DNA of 64,000 bases, taken from Nocardioides luti (GTDB taxonomy: Bacteria > Actinomycetota > Actinomycetes > Propionibacteriales > Nocardioidaceae). How positions within the stretch are numbered: the stretch's first letter is position 1; every line of letters starts with the position of its first letter. Shown piece by piece: positions 16,068 to 26,115 of this stretch. A program made the translations under genes and the position numbers. Below the pieces are notes generated by a model, which saw only the letters and a list, made by a program, of their open reading frames with translations, was not told the origin of the DNA and ran no database searches. The stretch covers positions 434,001-498,000 of the forward strand of contig NZ_JACKXE010000001.1 of the NCBI RefSeq assembly GCF_014212315.1, given 5' to 3'.

Positions 16068-16880
16068 ATGTCGACGGAGTCCCGGGACGAGCGGATGGAA
16101 CGGGCCGCCGCGACCAACGAGCTGCACCGCCCGGTGGAGGTCACCGGCGAGACCGTGGTCCGGCCAGCCACCCCGGCCTCGGCGACCGTGCACGCGTTCC
16201 TCCGCCACCTGGGCGCCCAGGGCCTGACGAGCGTGCCGGAGCCGCTGGCCCTGGACGGCGAGACCGAGACGCTGCGCTTCATCCCCGGCGACAGCGGCGG
16301 CGACGGATGGCGGCACCAGCACGACGAGCGCGGGCTGCGCTCCGCGGCCCGGCTGCTGCGCGAGCTCCACGACGCCTCGGTCGGGTGGGTGCCGCCGGAC
16401 GGCGCGGTGTTCGTGCCGCCGGCCGACGACGAGCGCGACCCGGACCCGTCGTACGGCGACGAGGTCGTCTTCTGCCAGGGCGACCCGGGTCCGTGGAACT
16501 TCGTCTGGCACGACCGCGAGGCCGTCGCCCTGCTGGACTGGGACTTCCTGCACCCGGGGCGGCGGGTGGACGACGTGGCCTACGCGCTGATCTGGTTCGC
16601 CCCGCTGCGCGACGACGACGACTGCCTGGTGTGGCACCACTTCCCCGAGCTGCCGGACCGGCGGGCGCGGGTCGAGGCGTTCCTCGACGCCTACGGCTGG
16701 GCGGGCGACCTGGACGTCGCCGAGGCCGCGATCCAGCGCCGCTGGCGCACCGTTGCCACCCTGCGCGCGCTGGCCGAGGCCGGCGTCGAGCCGCAGCGCA
16801 CCTGGGTCGAGGAGGGCAGCATCGGCGACGAGCTCGCCGAGATCCGCTGGATCGAGGACAACCGGCGGCTCCTGGACTGA
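16068..16880 (+). CDS. aminoglycoside phosphotransferase (APH)-family kinase-like protein
   Basis: At 270 aa it shows the APH/choline-kinase catalytic core: FCQGDPGPWNFVW (Brenner-type HGD replaced by QGDPGPWN) and ALLDWDFLHPGRRVDDVAYAL carrying the metal-binding Asp. The N-terminal nucleotide-binding lobe is short. The catalytic-loop Asp is retained but the preceding His is Gln, a common variation in environmental APH-like proteins. There is no evidence for drug resistance; the substrate is unknown. ATG 16068 gives the only sensible N-terminus. It ends 9 bp before the convergent dehydrogenase gene. Confidence 0.75.
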   Translation: MSTESRDERMERAAATNELHRPVEVTGETVVRPATPASATVHAFLRHLGAQGLTSVPEPLALDGETETLRFIPGDSGGDGWRHQHDERGLRSAARLLRELHDASVGWVPPDGAVFVPPADDERDPDPSYGDEVVFCQGDPGPWNFVWHDREAVALLDWDFLHPGRRVDDVAYALIWFAPLRDDDDCLVWHHFPELPDRRARVEAFLDAYGWAGDLDVAEAAIQRRWRTVATLRALAEAGVEPQRTWVEEGSIGDELAEIRWIEDNRRLLD

Positions 16881-16889
16881 CCCGACGAA

Positions 16890-19028
16890 TCAGCGCGGCA
16901 GCCCGAGGATCCGCTCGCCGGCGACGTTCCGCAGGATCTGGGTGGTGCCGCCGGCGATCGACAGGCACCGGGTGTTGAGCAGCTCCCACACCGCGTCGCG
17001 GACGTCGTCGGTCACCATCGCCGCTCGGTCGCCGAGGAGGGTGACGACCAGCTCGGCGCCGTCCTGCCGGTTCCGCACGCCGAGCAGCTTGGCGACGCTC
17101 GACTCCGGCCCCGGGCCCTGGCCGGCCAGCGAGCGCAGCGTCGAGCGCACCCCCAGCAGCGCACACACGGTCGAGAGGGCGACCGAGCGCCCGACGGCGA
17201 CGCGCTGCGCGACGGTCAGTCCCCCGGCCGCCGCGAGCTCGACGGCGCGCTCGGTGCTCTTGGCCAGCCGACTCGTCGCCATCGCGATCCGCTCGTTGGC
17301 CAGCGTCGTGCGCGCGAGCCGCCAGCCGCCGTCGACCTCCCCCACGAGGCAGTCGTCGGGCACGAGCACGTCGTCGAGGAACACCTCGTTGAAGAGCGCC
17401 TGGCCGGTGATCTCGCGCAGGGGGCGTACGTCGATGCCCTCGGACCGCATGTCGACGAGGAAGTAGCTGATCCCCTTGTGCTGCGGCGCGTCCGGGTTCG
17501 TCCGCGCCAGGCAGATGCCCCAGTCGGCGCGGTCCGCGACCGAGGTCCACACCTTCTGGCCGGTCAGCCGCCAGCCGCCCTCCACCCGCTCGGCCCGGGT
17601 CCGCAGCGAGGCCAGGTCGGAGCCCGAGCCCGGCTCGGAGAACAGCTGGCACCACACCAGGTCGCCCCGCAGCGACGGCGTCACGAACCGCTCCCGCTGG
17701 GCGTCGGTGCCGTGCTCGAAGATCGTCGGCAGCGCCCAGCCCGCGATCACGATGTCCGGCCGCTCGACCCCGGCCCGCGCGAGCTCCTGGTCGATGACCA
17801 GCTGGGTGACCGGGTCGGCGCCCAGGCCGTACGGCGCGGGCCAGTGCGGCGTGAGGTAGCCCGTCTCCACCAAGGCCGCCCGCCGCTCCCCCTCGGGCAG
17901 CGCCGCGATCCCGTCCACCCGGGCGGCGACGTCGCCGCGGATCGCGTCGTCCCGGCCGTCGAGGTCCACCTGCAGGGTTCGTCGTACGCCGTCCGCGGCC
18001 GTGGCCGCCAGCCGCTCGGCCGCGGCGTCGGTGTCGCCGATCAGCGCGCGCAGCGCGAGCGCGCGCCGCAGGTAGAGGTGGGCGTCGTGCTCGAAGGTGA
18101 ACCCGATCCCACCCAGCACCTGGATGCACGACTTGGCGACCGCCACCGCGCCGTCGAAGCAGACCGCCGCCGCGACCTCGGCGGAGAACGCCCACTGGTC
18201 GTCGTCCCCGAACGCCACCGCCGCCACGTCCCAGGCGGCCGCCGTCACGGACTCGGCGGTCTCCAGCATCTCGGCGCACAGGTGCTTGACCGCCTGGAAG
18301 CTGCCGATCTTCTGGCCGAACTGCTCGCGGACCTTGGCGTACTCCACCGCCGTCTCCAGGCACCACCGCGCGACGCCGGACGCCTCGGCCGCCGCGAGCG
18401 TCACGGCGGCACGGTGCACGAGCCGGGCGGTCAGCCCGGGCACCGGCACCAGGTCCTCCAGCGCGGCGTCGACCGTGACCGTGCCGCACCGGCGCGACAG
18501 GTCCAGCGGCGTCGCCGACGCCACCGTCACGGAGCCGGACGGCACCACGAACCACCGCTCGTCGCGCGCGGCGCCGGAGGGCGCGGCCGCGCCGAGGAGG
18601 AGGTACGGCGCCCCCGGGGCGTCCCAGACGACCTGGACGGTGCCGGTGAGCCGGTCACCGAGCACCAGCGACGGCGCCGGCCCCACGGCGACCGCGGCCC
18701 CGCTGCCGATCGCGGCGGCGATGCCGTCGGTCTCCCCGAGCAGGGACGCCGCGACCGCCGTGCCGAGGAGCGGACCGGGCACCAGCGCGGCCGCGCACGC
18801 CTCCAGCGCGACCGCGACGTCCAGCACCGATCCCCCGCCGCCGCCGGCGGCCTCGGGCAGCCCGATCGTCGCGATCCCCATCGACCCGATGCCCTTCCAG
18901 AGCGTCGCGAAGTCGGCGTCGGGGTCCTCCTCGGCCGCCCGGACCACGTCGATCCCGCCCGCGCCGGCCGCCCAGGTGCGCAGGCTGGCCGCGAGGTCGA
19001 CGTGCTCGTCGGTGATGCCGATTGACAC
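16890..19028 (-). CDS. FadE34/ChsE3-type single-chain acyl-CoA dehydrogenase
   Basis: The 712-aa protein is a tandem of two acyl-CoA dehydrogenase modules. The N-terminal half has YAKVREQFGQKIGSFQAVKH and FEHDAHLYLRRALALR; the C-terminal half has LFSEPGSGSDLASLRTRAE, GQKVWTSVADRADWGICLAR and CLSIAGGTTQILRNVAGERI. M. tuberculosis FadE34 (ChsE3, about 711 aa) has this architecture, acts on the 5-carbon steroid side chain and lies beside kstR. GTG 19028 has a GGGGGAGGGG Shine-Dalgarno sequence. Its leader, back to the KstR-type operator at 19170, contains three palindromic repeats. Here four genes separate it from kstR. Confidence 0.88.
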   Translation of the reverse strand: MSIGITDEHVDLAASLRTWAAGAGGIDVVRAAEEDPDADFATLWKGIGSMGIATIGLPEAAGGGGGSVLDVAVALEACAAALVPGPLLGTAVAASLLGETDGIAAAIGSGAAVAVGPAPSLVLGDRLTGTVQVVWDAPGAPYLLLGAAAPSGAARDERWFVVPSGSVTVASATPLDLSRRCGTVTVDAALEDLVPVPGLTARLVHRAAVTLAAAEASGVARWCLETAVEYAKVREQFGQKIGSFQAVKHLCAEMLETAESVTAAAWDVAAVAFGDDDQWAFSAEVAAAVCFDGAVAVAKSCIQVLGGIGFTFEHDAHLYLRRALALRALIGDTDAAAERLAATAADGVRRTLQVDLDGRDDAIRGDVAARVDGIAALPEGERRAALVETGYLTPHWPAPYGLGADPVTQLVIDQELARAGVERPDIVIAGWALPTIFEHGTDAQRERFVTPSLRGDLVWCQLFSEPGSGSDLASLRTRAERVEGGWRLTGQKVWTSVADRADWGICLARTNPDAPQHKGISYFLVDMRSEGIDVRPLREITGQALFNEVFLDDVLVPDDCLVGEVDGGWRLARTTLANERIAMATSRLAKSTERAVELAAAGGLTVAQRVAVGRSVALSTVCALLGVRSTLRSLAGQGPGPESSVAKLLGVRNRQDGAELVVTLLGDRAAMVTDDVRDAVWELLNTRCLSIAGGTTQILRNVAGERILGLPR

Positions 19029-19043
19029 GACCCCTCCCCCGTC

Positions 19044-19169
19044 TTTCGGTAGTCGAGTAGGTCGCGCAGCGACCGTCCCTCAGTGCTTTCGGTAGTCGAG
19101 TAGGTCGCGCAGCGACCGTCCCCGGTGTTTTCGGTAGTCGAGTAGGTCGCGCAGCGACCGTATCGAGAC
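19044..19169. repeat. three tandem palindromic repeats between FadE34-like gene and operator
   Basis: Copies start at 19044, 19087 and 19129, a 42-43 bp period. Each contains TTTCGGTAGTCGAGTAGGTC, then the hairpin GGTCGC-GCA-GCGACC and GT; the third continues as ATCGAGAC directly into the KstR-type operator. The layout (GTYGAGKAG, hairpin, CGTMTCGARAC) is related to the 4188/5097/11900 family, so this looks like a second subfamily. Confidence 0.88.
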
Positions 19170-20972
<1,803 letters not shown>

Positions 20973-20975
20973 CGA

Positions 20976-21686
20976 TCAGGGCTTCCGGAAGTAGAGCACC
21001 ATGCTCTTGCCGATGAGCGGGTCGAGCACCTTGCCGGCGACCTGGAGCGCCTTGGGCTGCTTCATGATCTCCCAGACCAGGAGCTTGTGGTACGCCTTGG
21101 CGAGCGGGTGGTCGTCGTTCCGCACACCGACAGCGCACTTGATCCACCAGTACGGCGAGTGCAGGCCGTGGGCATAGTCCTTGCCCTCGAACTCCAGCCC
21201 GGCGTTGACGACCTTGCCGATCAGCTCCTGGTCGGAGTAGATGCGGATGTGGCCGCCGGGGGTGTTGTGGTAGTCGTCGGAGAGCTTCCAGTTGACGATC
21301 TCGGGGAACCAGCGCGGCACCGAGACGGCCAGCGTGCCGCCCGGGCGGAGCACGCGGACGAGCTCCTCGATCGCCTGGATGTCGGCGGGGATGTGCTCGA
21401 GCACCTCGGCCGCCACGACGCGGTCGAACTCGCCGTCGGCGAAGGGCAGCGACAGCGCGTCGCCCTCCTTGACGTCGGCCTCGGCGCCCGCGGGCACCTC
21501 GCCGGCCTCCTTCATCGCGACGAAGAGGTCGCGCACGCCGGACAGCTCGTCGGCGTCCTGGTCGAAGGCGATCACGTCACCACCGCGGCGGTACATCTCG
21601 AACGCGTGCCGACCGGCACCGCAGCCCATGTCCAGGACCCGGTCCCCGGGGCGCAGCCCGAGCCGGTCGAAGTCAACGGTCAGCAC
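20976..21686 (-). CDS. class I SAM-dependent methyltransferase (UbiE/BioC-like)
   Basis: A 236-aa methyltransferase starting MLTVDFDRLGLRPGDRVLDM with the SAM motif LDMGCGAGRHAFEMYRRG, VIAFDQDADEL, GDALSLPFADGEFDRVVAAE and VLRPGGTLAVSVPRWFPEI. This is the Methyltransf_11 pattern used on lipid, quinone or glycan acceptors. The start lies 14 bp inside the 3' end of the glycosyltransferase gene, implying translational coupling. It is the second gene of a three-gene set transcribed from the KstR-type operator at 23000. The acceptor is unknown. Confidence 0.87.
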   Translation of the reverse strand: MLTVDFDRLGLRPGDRVLDMGCGAGRHAFEMYRRGGDVIAFDQDADELSGVRDLFVAMKEAGEVPAGAEADVKEGDALSLPFADGEFDRVVAAEVLEHIPADIQAIEELVRVLRPGGTLAVSVPRWFPEIVNWKLSDDYHNTPGGHIRIYSDQELIGKVVNAGLEFEGKDYAHGLHSPYWWIKCAVGVRNDDHPLAKAYHKLLVWEIMKQPKALQVAGKVLDPLIGKSMVLYFRKP

Positions 21687-22923
21687 TGGTGGTCTCTCCC
21701 TCGAATTCGGTGATCACGTTCTCGTACGCCGCCGCCGTGGCCGCGGCCACCGCACGCCAGCTGAACATCTCGTCGACGCGCTGGCGGCCGGCGCGGCCCA
21801 TCTCGGCGCGGCGCTCCGGGTCGTCGAGCACGGCGGCGATCGCGTGGGTGAGCTCGGCGACGTCGCCCGGGGTGACCAGGTCGGCGCAGAGGCCGTCCGG
21901 GCCGACGACCTCGGGGATCGCGCCGGCGCGGGAGACGACCAGCGGGGTGGCGCAGGCCATCAGCTCGGCGGTCGGCAGCGAGAAGCCCTCGTAGAGCGAC
22001 GGCACGCAGGCCAGCTCGGCCGAGCCCATCAGCTCCACGAGCTCGGCGTCGCTGACGCCGCTCACGAAGCGGACGGCGTCGCCGATCGAGAGCTTGTCGA
22101 TGAGCTGCTCGGTCCGGCCGCCCGGCTGCGGCTTGGTGACCAGCAGCAGCTCGAGGTCGCGCTCGGTGCGGAGCTTGGCGAAGGCCTCGAGGAGCGTCGC
22201 GATGCCCTTCATCGGGGCGTCGGCGCTGGCCATCGCGATGATCCGGCCGGGGACACGCGGCTTGGTCGGGGGCTGGAAGCCGTCGTCGACGCCGAGCAGG
22301 ATGACCTGCATCTTCGCGGGGTCGACCCCGAAGTCACGGGCGATGTCGCGGGCGGACGACTCCGAGGGGGTCAGGATCTTGCGGGCCTTGCGGGCGACCT
22401 TGCCCTGCATCCGCAGGAAGCCGTACCACCGGCGGACCGAGAGCTTCTTGCGCCACGGCGCGGCCTCGAGGTCGATGCGGCGGTCGAAGGTGATCGGGTG
22501 GTGCAGCGTCGTGATGAGCGGCAGGCCGAGCTTCTCGATGTCGAGCATGCCGTAACCCAGGACCTGGTTGTCGTGGACGATGTCGAAGTCGTCGACGCGC
22601 TTGCGGAGCAGCTTGAGGACGCGCGTGCTGAAGGTCTTCGGCTCCGGGAAGCCGGCCGTGCACATCGTGAGGAACTCCTCGACGTCCACCAGGTCGCGGA
22701 ACTCCGACGGCTTCGGCACCCGGAACGGGTCGGGCTCGCGGTAGAGGTCCAGGCTCGGGACCTTCGTCAGCGTCACGCCGGGGTCGAGCTCCGGGTAGGG
22801 CTGGCCAGAGAACACCTCGACGGAGTGGCCGAGGTTCACCAGCTCCCGGCTCAGGTGCCGGACGTAGATGCCCTGCCCCCCGCAGTGGGGTTTGCTCCGA
22901 TAGGACAGAAGGGCAATCCGCAT
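21673..22923 (-). CDS. GT4-family glycosyltransferase
   Basis: The 416-aa GT-B enzyme has the N-terminal donor or acceptor loop HCGGQGIYVRHLSRELVNLG and the family signature CVPSLYEGFSLPTAELMACA (the E-x7-E nucleotide-sugar site); LLVTKPQPGGRTEQLIDKL and MASADAPMKGIATLLEAFAK are typical of retaining GT4 enzymes. ATG 22923 is chosen because AGAGAGG precedes it; the longer frame to 23025 would run through the operator. It is likely cytoplasmic, transferring a sugar to a lipid or envelope acceptor. Being the first gene after the operator at 23000, divergent from kstR, it is probably KstR-controlled. Confidence 0.88.
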   Translation of the reverse strand: MRIALLSYRSKPHCGGQGIYVRHLSRELVNLGHSVEVFSGQPYPELDPGVTLTKVPSLDLYREPDPFRVPKPSEFRDLVDVEEFLTMCTAGFPEPKTFSTRVLKLLRKRVDDFDIVHDNQVLGYGMLDIEKLGLPLITTLHHPITFDRRIDLEAAPWRKKLSVRRWYGFLRMQGKVARKARKILTPSESSARDIARDFGVDPAKMQVILLGVDDGFQPPTKPRVPGRIIAMASADAPMKGIATLLEAFAKLRTERDLELLLVTKPQPGGRTEQLIDKLSIGDAVRFVSGVSDAELVELMGSAELACVPSLYEGFSLPTAELMACATPLVVSRAGAIPEVVGPDGLCADLVTPGDVAELTHAIAAVLDDPERRAEMGRAGRQRVDEMFSWRAVAAATAAAYENVITEFEGETTSADR

Positions 22924-22999
22924 CGCCGCGACCTCTCTCTCGATCTCCGGACACGTGCCGGATGTGGGTGTCTGCGCTGACACGCCGGGCCGGACGAAG

Positions 23000-23013
23000 T
23001 GAAACGTGTTCCT
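23000..23013. promoter_or_regulatory. KstR-type operator upstream of kstR and the GT4 operon
   Basis: TGAAACGTGTTCCT has the AACNNGTT core; only the last base deviates from TNNAACNNGTTNNA. It lies 59 bp before the kstR start and 77 bp before the divergent glycosyltransferase start, indicating autoregulation. Confidence 0.82.
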
Positions 23014-23072
23014 ATTATGTCTCACCGCTTGCTAGCCTAATGGGCCCGTATCAATTGCCACCTGGAGGCACC

Positions 23073-23672
23073 GTGAGCAGCGTCAACTCGCTGTCCGTCG
23101 AGGACCTGGGGTCCGCGGCACAGCGCGACCGCCGCAAGCGCATCCTGGACGCGACGATCGTCCTGGCCTCGAAGGGCGGCTTCGACGCCGTCCAGATGCG
23201 GGCCGTCGCCGAGCAGGCGGACGTCGCCCTCGGCACGCTCTACCGCTACTTCCCCTCCAAGATCCACCTGCTGGTCTCCGCGCTGGGCCGCGAGTTCGAG
23301 CGCGCCGAGCTCACGCTCCGCGACAAGCCGATCCCGGGCGACGACGCGGCCGACCGCGTCATCTTCGTGCTCAAGAAGACCACCCGCGGCATGCAGGGCG
23401 ACCCGCACCTCACCGAGGCCCTCACCCGGGCCTTCATGTTCGCCGACTCCTCCGTGCAGTCCGAGATCCACACCGTGGGCATGCTGATGACCACGATGCT
23501 GACCCGCGCCATGCACCCGGGCCAGCTCGAGCTCACCGACGACGACGTCGCGATCGCCAAGGTGCTGGGCGACGTGTGGCTCTCCGCCCTGGTCGGCTGG
23601 GTCACCGGGCGCAGCACGGCCGACGAGGTCGCCCAGCAGATCGAGGTCGCGGTCCGCCTGCTGCTCCGCTGA
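23073..23672 (+). CDS. kstR: KstR, TetR-family repressor of steroid catabolism
   Basis: The 199-aa protein begins VSSVNSLSVEDLGSAAQRDR and matches mycobacterial KstR closely in the N-terminal helix-turn-helix: RRKRILDATIVLASKGGFDA, VQMRAVAEQADVALGTLYRY and FPSKIHLLVSALGREFERAE. KstR binds TNNAACNNGTTNNA as a dimer and is released by 3-oxo-steroid CoA thioesters. The ligand domain (TEALTRAFMFADSSVQSEI, DVWLSALVGWVTGRSTADEV) is intact. GTG 23073 follows CTGGAGG; an upstream in-frame extension would cross the operator. It is autoregulated by the site at 23000 and divergent from the GT4 operon. Confidence 0.95.
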   Translation: MSSVNSLSVEDLGSAAQRDRRKRILDATIVLASKGGFDAVQMRAVAEQADVALGTLYRYFPSKIHLLVSALGREFERAELTLRDKPIPGDDAADRVIFVLKKTTRGMQGDPHLTEALTRAFMFADSSVQSEIHTVGMLMTTMLTRAMHPGQLELTDDDVAIAKVLGDVWLSALVGWVTGRSTADEVAQQIEVAVRLLLR

Positions 23673-23682
23673 GCGGTCCCCC

Positions 23683-23704
23683 GAGCCGCCCCGCCGGGCG
23701 GCTC
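23683..23704. terminator. hairpin between convergent kstR and SDR genes
   Basis: GAGCCGCCC-CGCC-GGGCGGCTC is a perfect 9-bp stem with a 4-nt loop between the two convergent stops. No T-tract follows; in high-GC actinobacteria such stems can terminate in both directions. Confidence 0.6.
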
Positions 23705-24470
23705 AGCCGCCGAACGCGTGGGTGGCGGTCACGCCGCCGTCGATCGCGATCTCGGCCCCGTTGACGTAGGAGCTCTCGTCGCTGGCGAGGTAGACGTACA
23801 GCGGCGCGATGTCCGCCGGGTGACCGACCCGGCGCAGGGGAATCTTGCTGGCGCCGTACTCCATCGCGGCGTCGCCCCCGTGCACGCGCGTCATGGGGGT
23901 GTCGATCATGCCCGGGTGCACGGAGTTCACCCGGATGCCCTTGGGGCCGAGCTCCATCGCGGCGACCTTGGTCATGCCGCGGATCGCGAACTTCGTCGCG
24001 GAGTACGCCGCGCAGGCGGCCATCCCGCCGAGGCCCTCGATCGACGAGGCGTTGACGATCGAGCCGCCGCCGTTCTTGCGCATCGTGCGGGCCACCGACT
24101 TCATGCCGAGGAAGCAGCCGAGCTGGTTGACCCGGAAGACCAGCTCGAACTCCTCGACCTCCATCCGCTCGATCTCGCCGAAGCGCAGGATGCCGGCGTT
24201 GTTGACGAGGACGTTGACCGGCCCGAAGCGCTCCTCGGTGTCCGCGACGAGCGCGATCCAGGACGCCTGGTCGCTGACGTCGTGGTGGGCGAAGTGGACC
24301 GAGCCCGGCGCCACGAGGTCGAGCTCCTTCGCGAGCGCCTCGCCCGCGTCGGTGGCGATGTCCGCGATCACGACCTTGGCCCCCTCGGCCACGAAGGCGC
24401 GGCAGATGCCGGCGCCCTGGCCCTGGGCGCCGCCGGTGACGATCGCGATCTTGTCCTTGAGGCGGTCCAT
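23703..24470 (-). CDS. SDR dehydrogenase, 3alpha/20beta-hydroxysteroid dehydrogenase-like (FabG3 type)
   Basis: This 255-aa short-chain dehydrogenase has the NAD(P) motif [16 protein letters not shown], the NNAG element [14 protein letters not shown], the catalytic triad in [13 protein letters not shown] / [10 protein letters not shown], and [17 protein letters not shown]. The SSIEGL and [20 protein letters not shown] stretches closely resemble M. tuberculosis FabG3 (Rv2002), a 20beta-hydroxysteroid dehydrogenase. Oxidation or reduction of a steroid hydroxyl is therefore likely, but the position is not determined. It is the last gene of the KstR-controlled redox operon, 22 bp after the Hsd4A-like gene. 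Confidence 0.82.
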   Translation of the reverse strand: MDRLKDKIAIVTGGAQGQGAGICRAFVAEGAKVVIADIATDAGEALAKELDLVAPGSVHFAHHDVSDQASWIALVADTEERFGPVNVLVNNAGILRFGEIERMEVEEFELVFRVNQLGCFLGMKSVARTMRKNGGGSIVNASSIEGLGGMAACAAYSATKFAIRGMTKVAAMELGPKGIRVNSVHPGMIDTPMTRVHGGDAAMEYGASKIPLRRVGHPADIAPLYVYLASDESSYVNGAEIAIDGGVTATHAFGG

Positions 24471-24492
24471 GCTCGGTCTTCCTTCTCGGTGG

Positions 24493-25413
24493 TCAGGCCT
24501 GGAGCTGCATGATCGAGTCCGCGGCGAAGCCGACGGCCGGGTCCCGGCCGTCGAAGTAGCCGCCCAGCTGCTGGTCGAGGTCGGCCAGGCTCCACGTGGC
24601 GCCGGCCTTGTCGAAGCGCTGCTCGACGACGGGGGCAGCGACCAGGGCGACCATCCCGCCGTACACGACGAACACCTGGCCGGTGATCCGCTCGGCGGCC
24701 GGTGAGGCGAGGTAGGCGACCAGCGGCGCGACGTGGTCGGGTGAGTACGGGTCGACCTCCTGGCCCGACTCGTCCTCGCCGAAGACCTGCGCGGTCATGG
24801 CCGTGCGGGCCCGCGGGCAGATCGCGTTGGCGCGCACGCCGGAGCTGCCCAGGGCCCGGGCGGTCGACACGGTGAGGGCGGCGATGCCGGCCTTGGCGGC
24901 CGCGTAGTTGGCCTGGCCGGGCGGGCCGCTGAGGAAGGCCTCGGACGCCGTGTTGACGACCCGGCCGTAGACCGGCGCCCCGGTCGCCTTGGCCTGGGCG
25001 CGCCAGTGGGCGCCGGCGTTGCGGGAGAGCAGGAAGTGCCCGCGCAGGTGCACGCGGATCACGTCGTCCCACTCCTCGTCGCTGAGGTTGAAGAGCATCC
25101 GGTCGCGGGTCATGCCGGCGTTGTTGACCACGATGTCCAGGCTGCCGAGGTCGAGGGCGGCCGTGACCAGGGCGTCGGCGGTGCTGCGCTCCCCCACGTC
25201 GCCGGGGACCACGGTGGCCGTGCCTCCGCGGGAGCGGATCTCCTCGGCCGCCTCGTCGGCGCCGCCGGGCAGGTCGTTGAGCACCACGCTCGCCCCGGCG
25301 TCCGCGAGCGCGAGGGCCTCGGCGCGACCGAGGCCCGCGCCGGCGCCGGTCACGACCGCCACCCTGCCGTCGAGCGAGAGCTGGCCGGACGGGTCGTCGG
25401 CTCCCGGGGCCAT
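24493..25413 (-). CDS. Hsd4A-like SDR (17beta-hydroxysteroid / 3-hydroxyacyl-CoA dehydrogenase)
   Basis: The protein (306 aa) begins [20 protein letters not shown] and contains [38 protein letters not shown] and the Tyr-Lys pair in [15 protein letters not shown]. The Ser position is occupied within NTASEAF. It resembles mycobacterial Hsd4A (Rv3502c), described as a steroid side-chain 3-hydroxyacyl-CoA and 17beta-hydroxysteroid dehydrogenase. The C-terminal 60 residues beyond the SDR core are typical of that longer class. Synteny supports this: in M. tuberculosis hsd4A neighbours a 3Fe-4S ferredoxin and mce4. Its ATG shares one base with the ferredoxin stop (TGATG). Confidence 0.8.
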   Translation of the reverse strand: MAPGADDPSGQLSLDGRVAVVTGAGAGLGRAEALALADAGASVVLNDLPGGADEAAEEIRSRGGTATVVPGDVGERSTADALVTAALDLGSLDIVVNNAGMTRDRMLFNLSDEEWDDVIRVHLRGHFLLSRNAGAHWRAQAKATGAPVYGRVVNTASEAFLSGPPGQANYAAAKAGIAALTVSTARALGSSGVRANAICPRARTAMTAQVFGEDESGQEVDPYSPDHVAPLVAYLASPAAERITGQVFVVYGGMVALVAAPVVEQRFDKAGATWSLADLDQQLGGYFDGRDPAVGFAADSIMQLQA

Positions 25414-25604
25414 CAGTCGGCGAGCGAGATCGCCGCGCGCGGGCAGGCCGCCACGGCGCGCTTGACGTTCTCGACGTTCTCGTCGGTCGTCTCCTCGGTG
25501 TGCAGCTGCAGGAAGTCGTCGTCGTCCAGCTCGAACACCTCCGGGGCCAGGGCCTCGCAGAGGGCGTTGGACTCGCAGAGGTCGAAGTCGACCTTGATCT
25601 TCAT
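25413..25604 (-). CDS. 3Fe-4S-type ferredoxin
   Basis: A 63-aa acidic ferredoxin beginning MKIKVDFDLCESNALCEALA. Cys10, Cys16 and Cys54 (in ACPRAAI) form a CX5C...CP pattern; the missing fourth Cys (the position is occupied in CESNALC) indicates a [3Fe-4S] cluster. Actinobacterial ferredoxins of this type donate electrons to cytochromes P450. The position beside an Hsd4A-like gene mirrors fdxD in M. tuberculosis. With the reductase at 26116 in the same operon it forms a complete electron chain, although no P450 is in the window. Confidence 0.9.
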   Translation of the reverse strand: MKIKVDFDLCESNALCEALAPEVFELDDDDFLQLHTEETTDENVENVKRAVAACPRAAISLAD

Positions 25605-25647
25605 GGGGTTCCTCTCTCTCGGGACGTCGGACGGGCAGGGCGACGGA

Positions 25648-26112
25648 TCAGACCATCTTGCGGTGGTCCCACGTCGCCACGTGCTCGGGATGGATGATCA
25701 CGGCGATCCGCTTGGTGGCCTGCTTGTCGACCATGTCGCGGCCGATGTCGCCGAGCTCCTCGAACGACGAGGCGCCGACCATCCGGGTCGCGACCGCCGC
25801 ACCGATCGCGTGGATGCGGTCGTGGTCGCGGACGAGCTCGGCGGTGCCGTTGATCGACACCCCGCGCAGCTCGAAGTAGTCGGTGCCGTCCTCGACCAGC
25901 GCGCTGACCCGCGGGTCGCGCTCCAGGTTGCGGATCTTCTGGCTGCGGCCGTAGGTCCAGAAGGCGATCTCGCCGTCCAGCACCACGTAGAACAGCGTCG
26001 TCAGGTGCGGCGCCCCGTCCTTGCCGATGCTTGCGACCTGCACCTTGAGGTTGGCGTCGAGGAAGTCCGTGACCTCCTGCTCCGACATCTTGACCGCGTC
26101 GCGTCCGCTCAT
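25648..26112 (-). CDS. PPOX-class flavin/F420-binding split-barrel protein
   Basis: This 154-aa protein has the pyridoxamine-phosphate-oxidase-like split barrel: VQVASIGKDGAPHLTTLFYV, IAFWTYGRSQKIRNLERDPR and VSALVEDGTDYFELRGVSIN. That pattern (barrel strand, K-x2-N-L-x2-P) is typical of FMN- or F420-binding members. Such enzymes reduce double bonds or bind flavin. The steroid operon suggests a redox step on a steroid or CoA intermediate, but nothing in the sequence fixes the substrate. It lies 3 nt downstream of the reductase gene and 43 bp before the ferredoxin. Confidence 0.78.
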   Translation of the reverse strand: MSGRDAVKMSEQEVTDFLDANLKVQVASIGKDGAPHLTTLFYVVLDGEIAFWTYGRSQKIRNLERDPRVSALVEDGTDYFELRGVSINGTAELVRDHDRIHAIGAAVATRMVGASSFEELGDIGRDMVDKQATKRIAVIIHPEHVATWDHRKMV

Positions 26113-26115
26113 GGG

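Noticed and set aside
16068..16880. Aminoglycoside resistance gene
   Set aside because: Only the general APH fold motifs are visible; the catalytic HGD is QGD and no resistance gene context is present.
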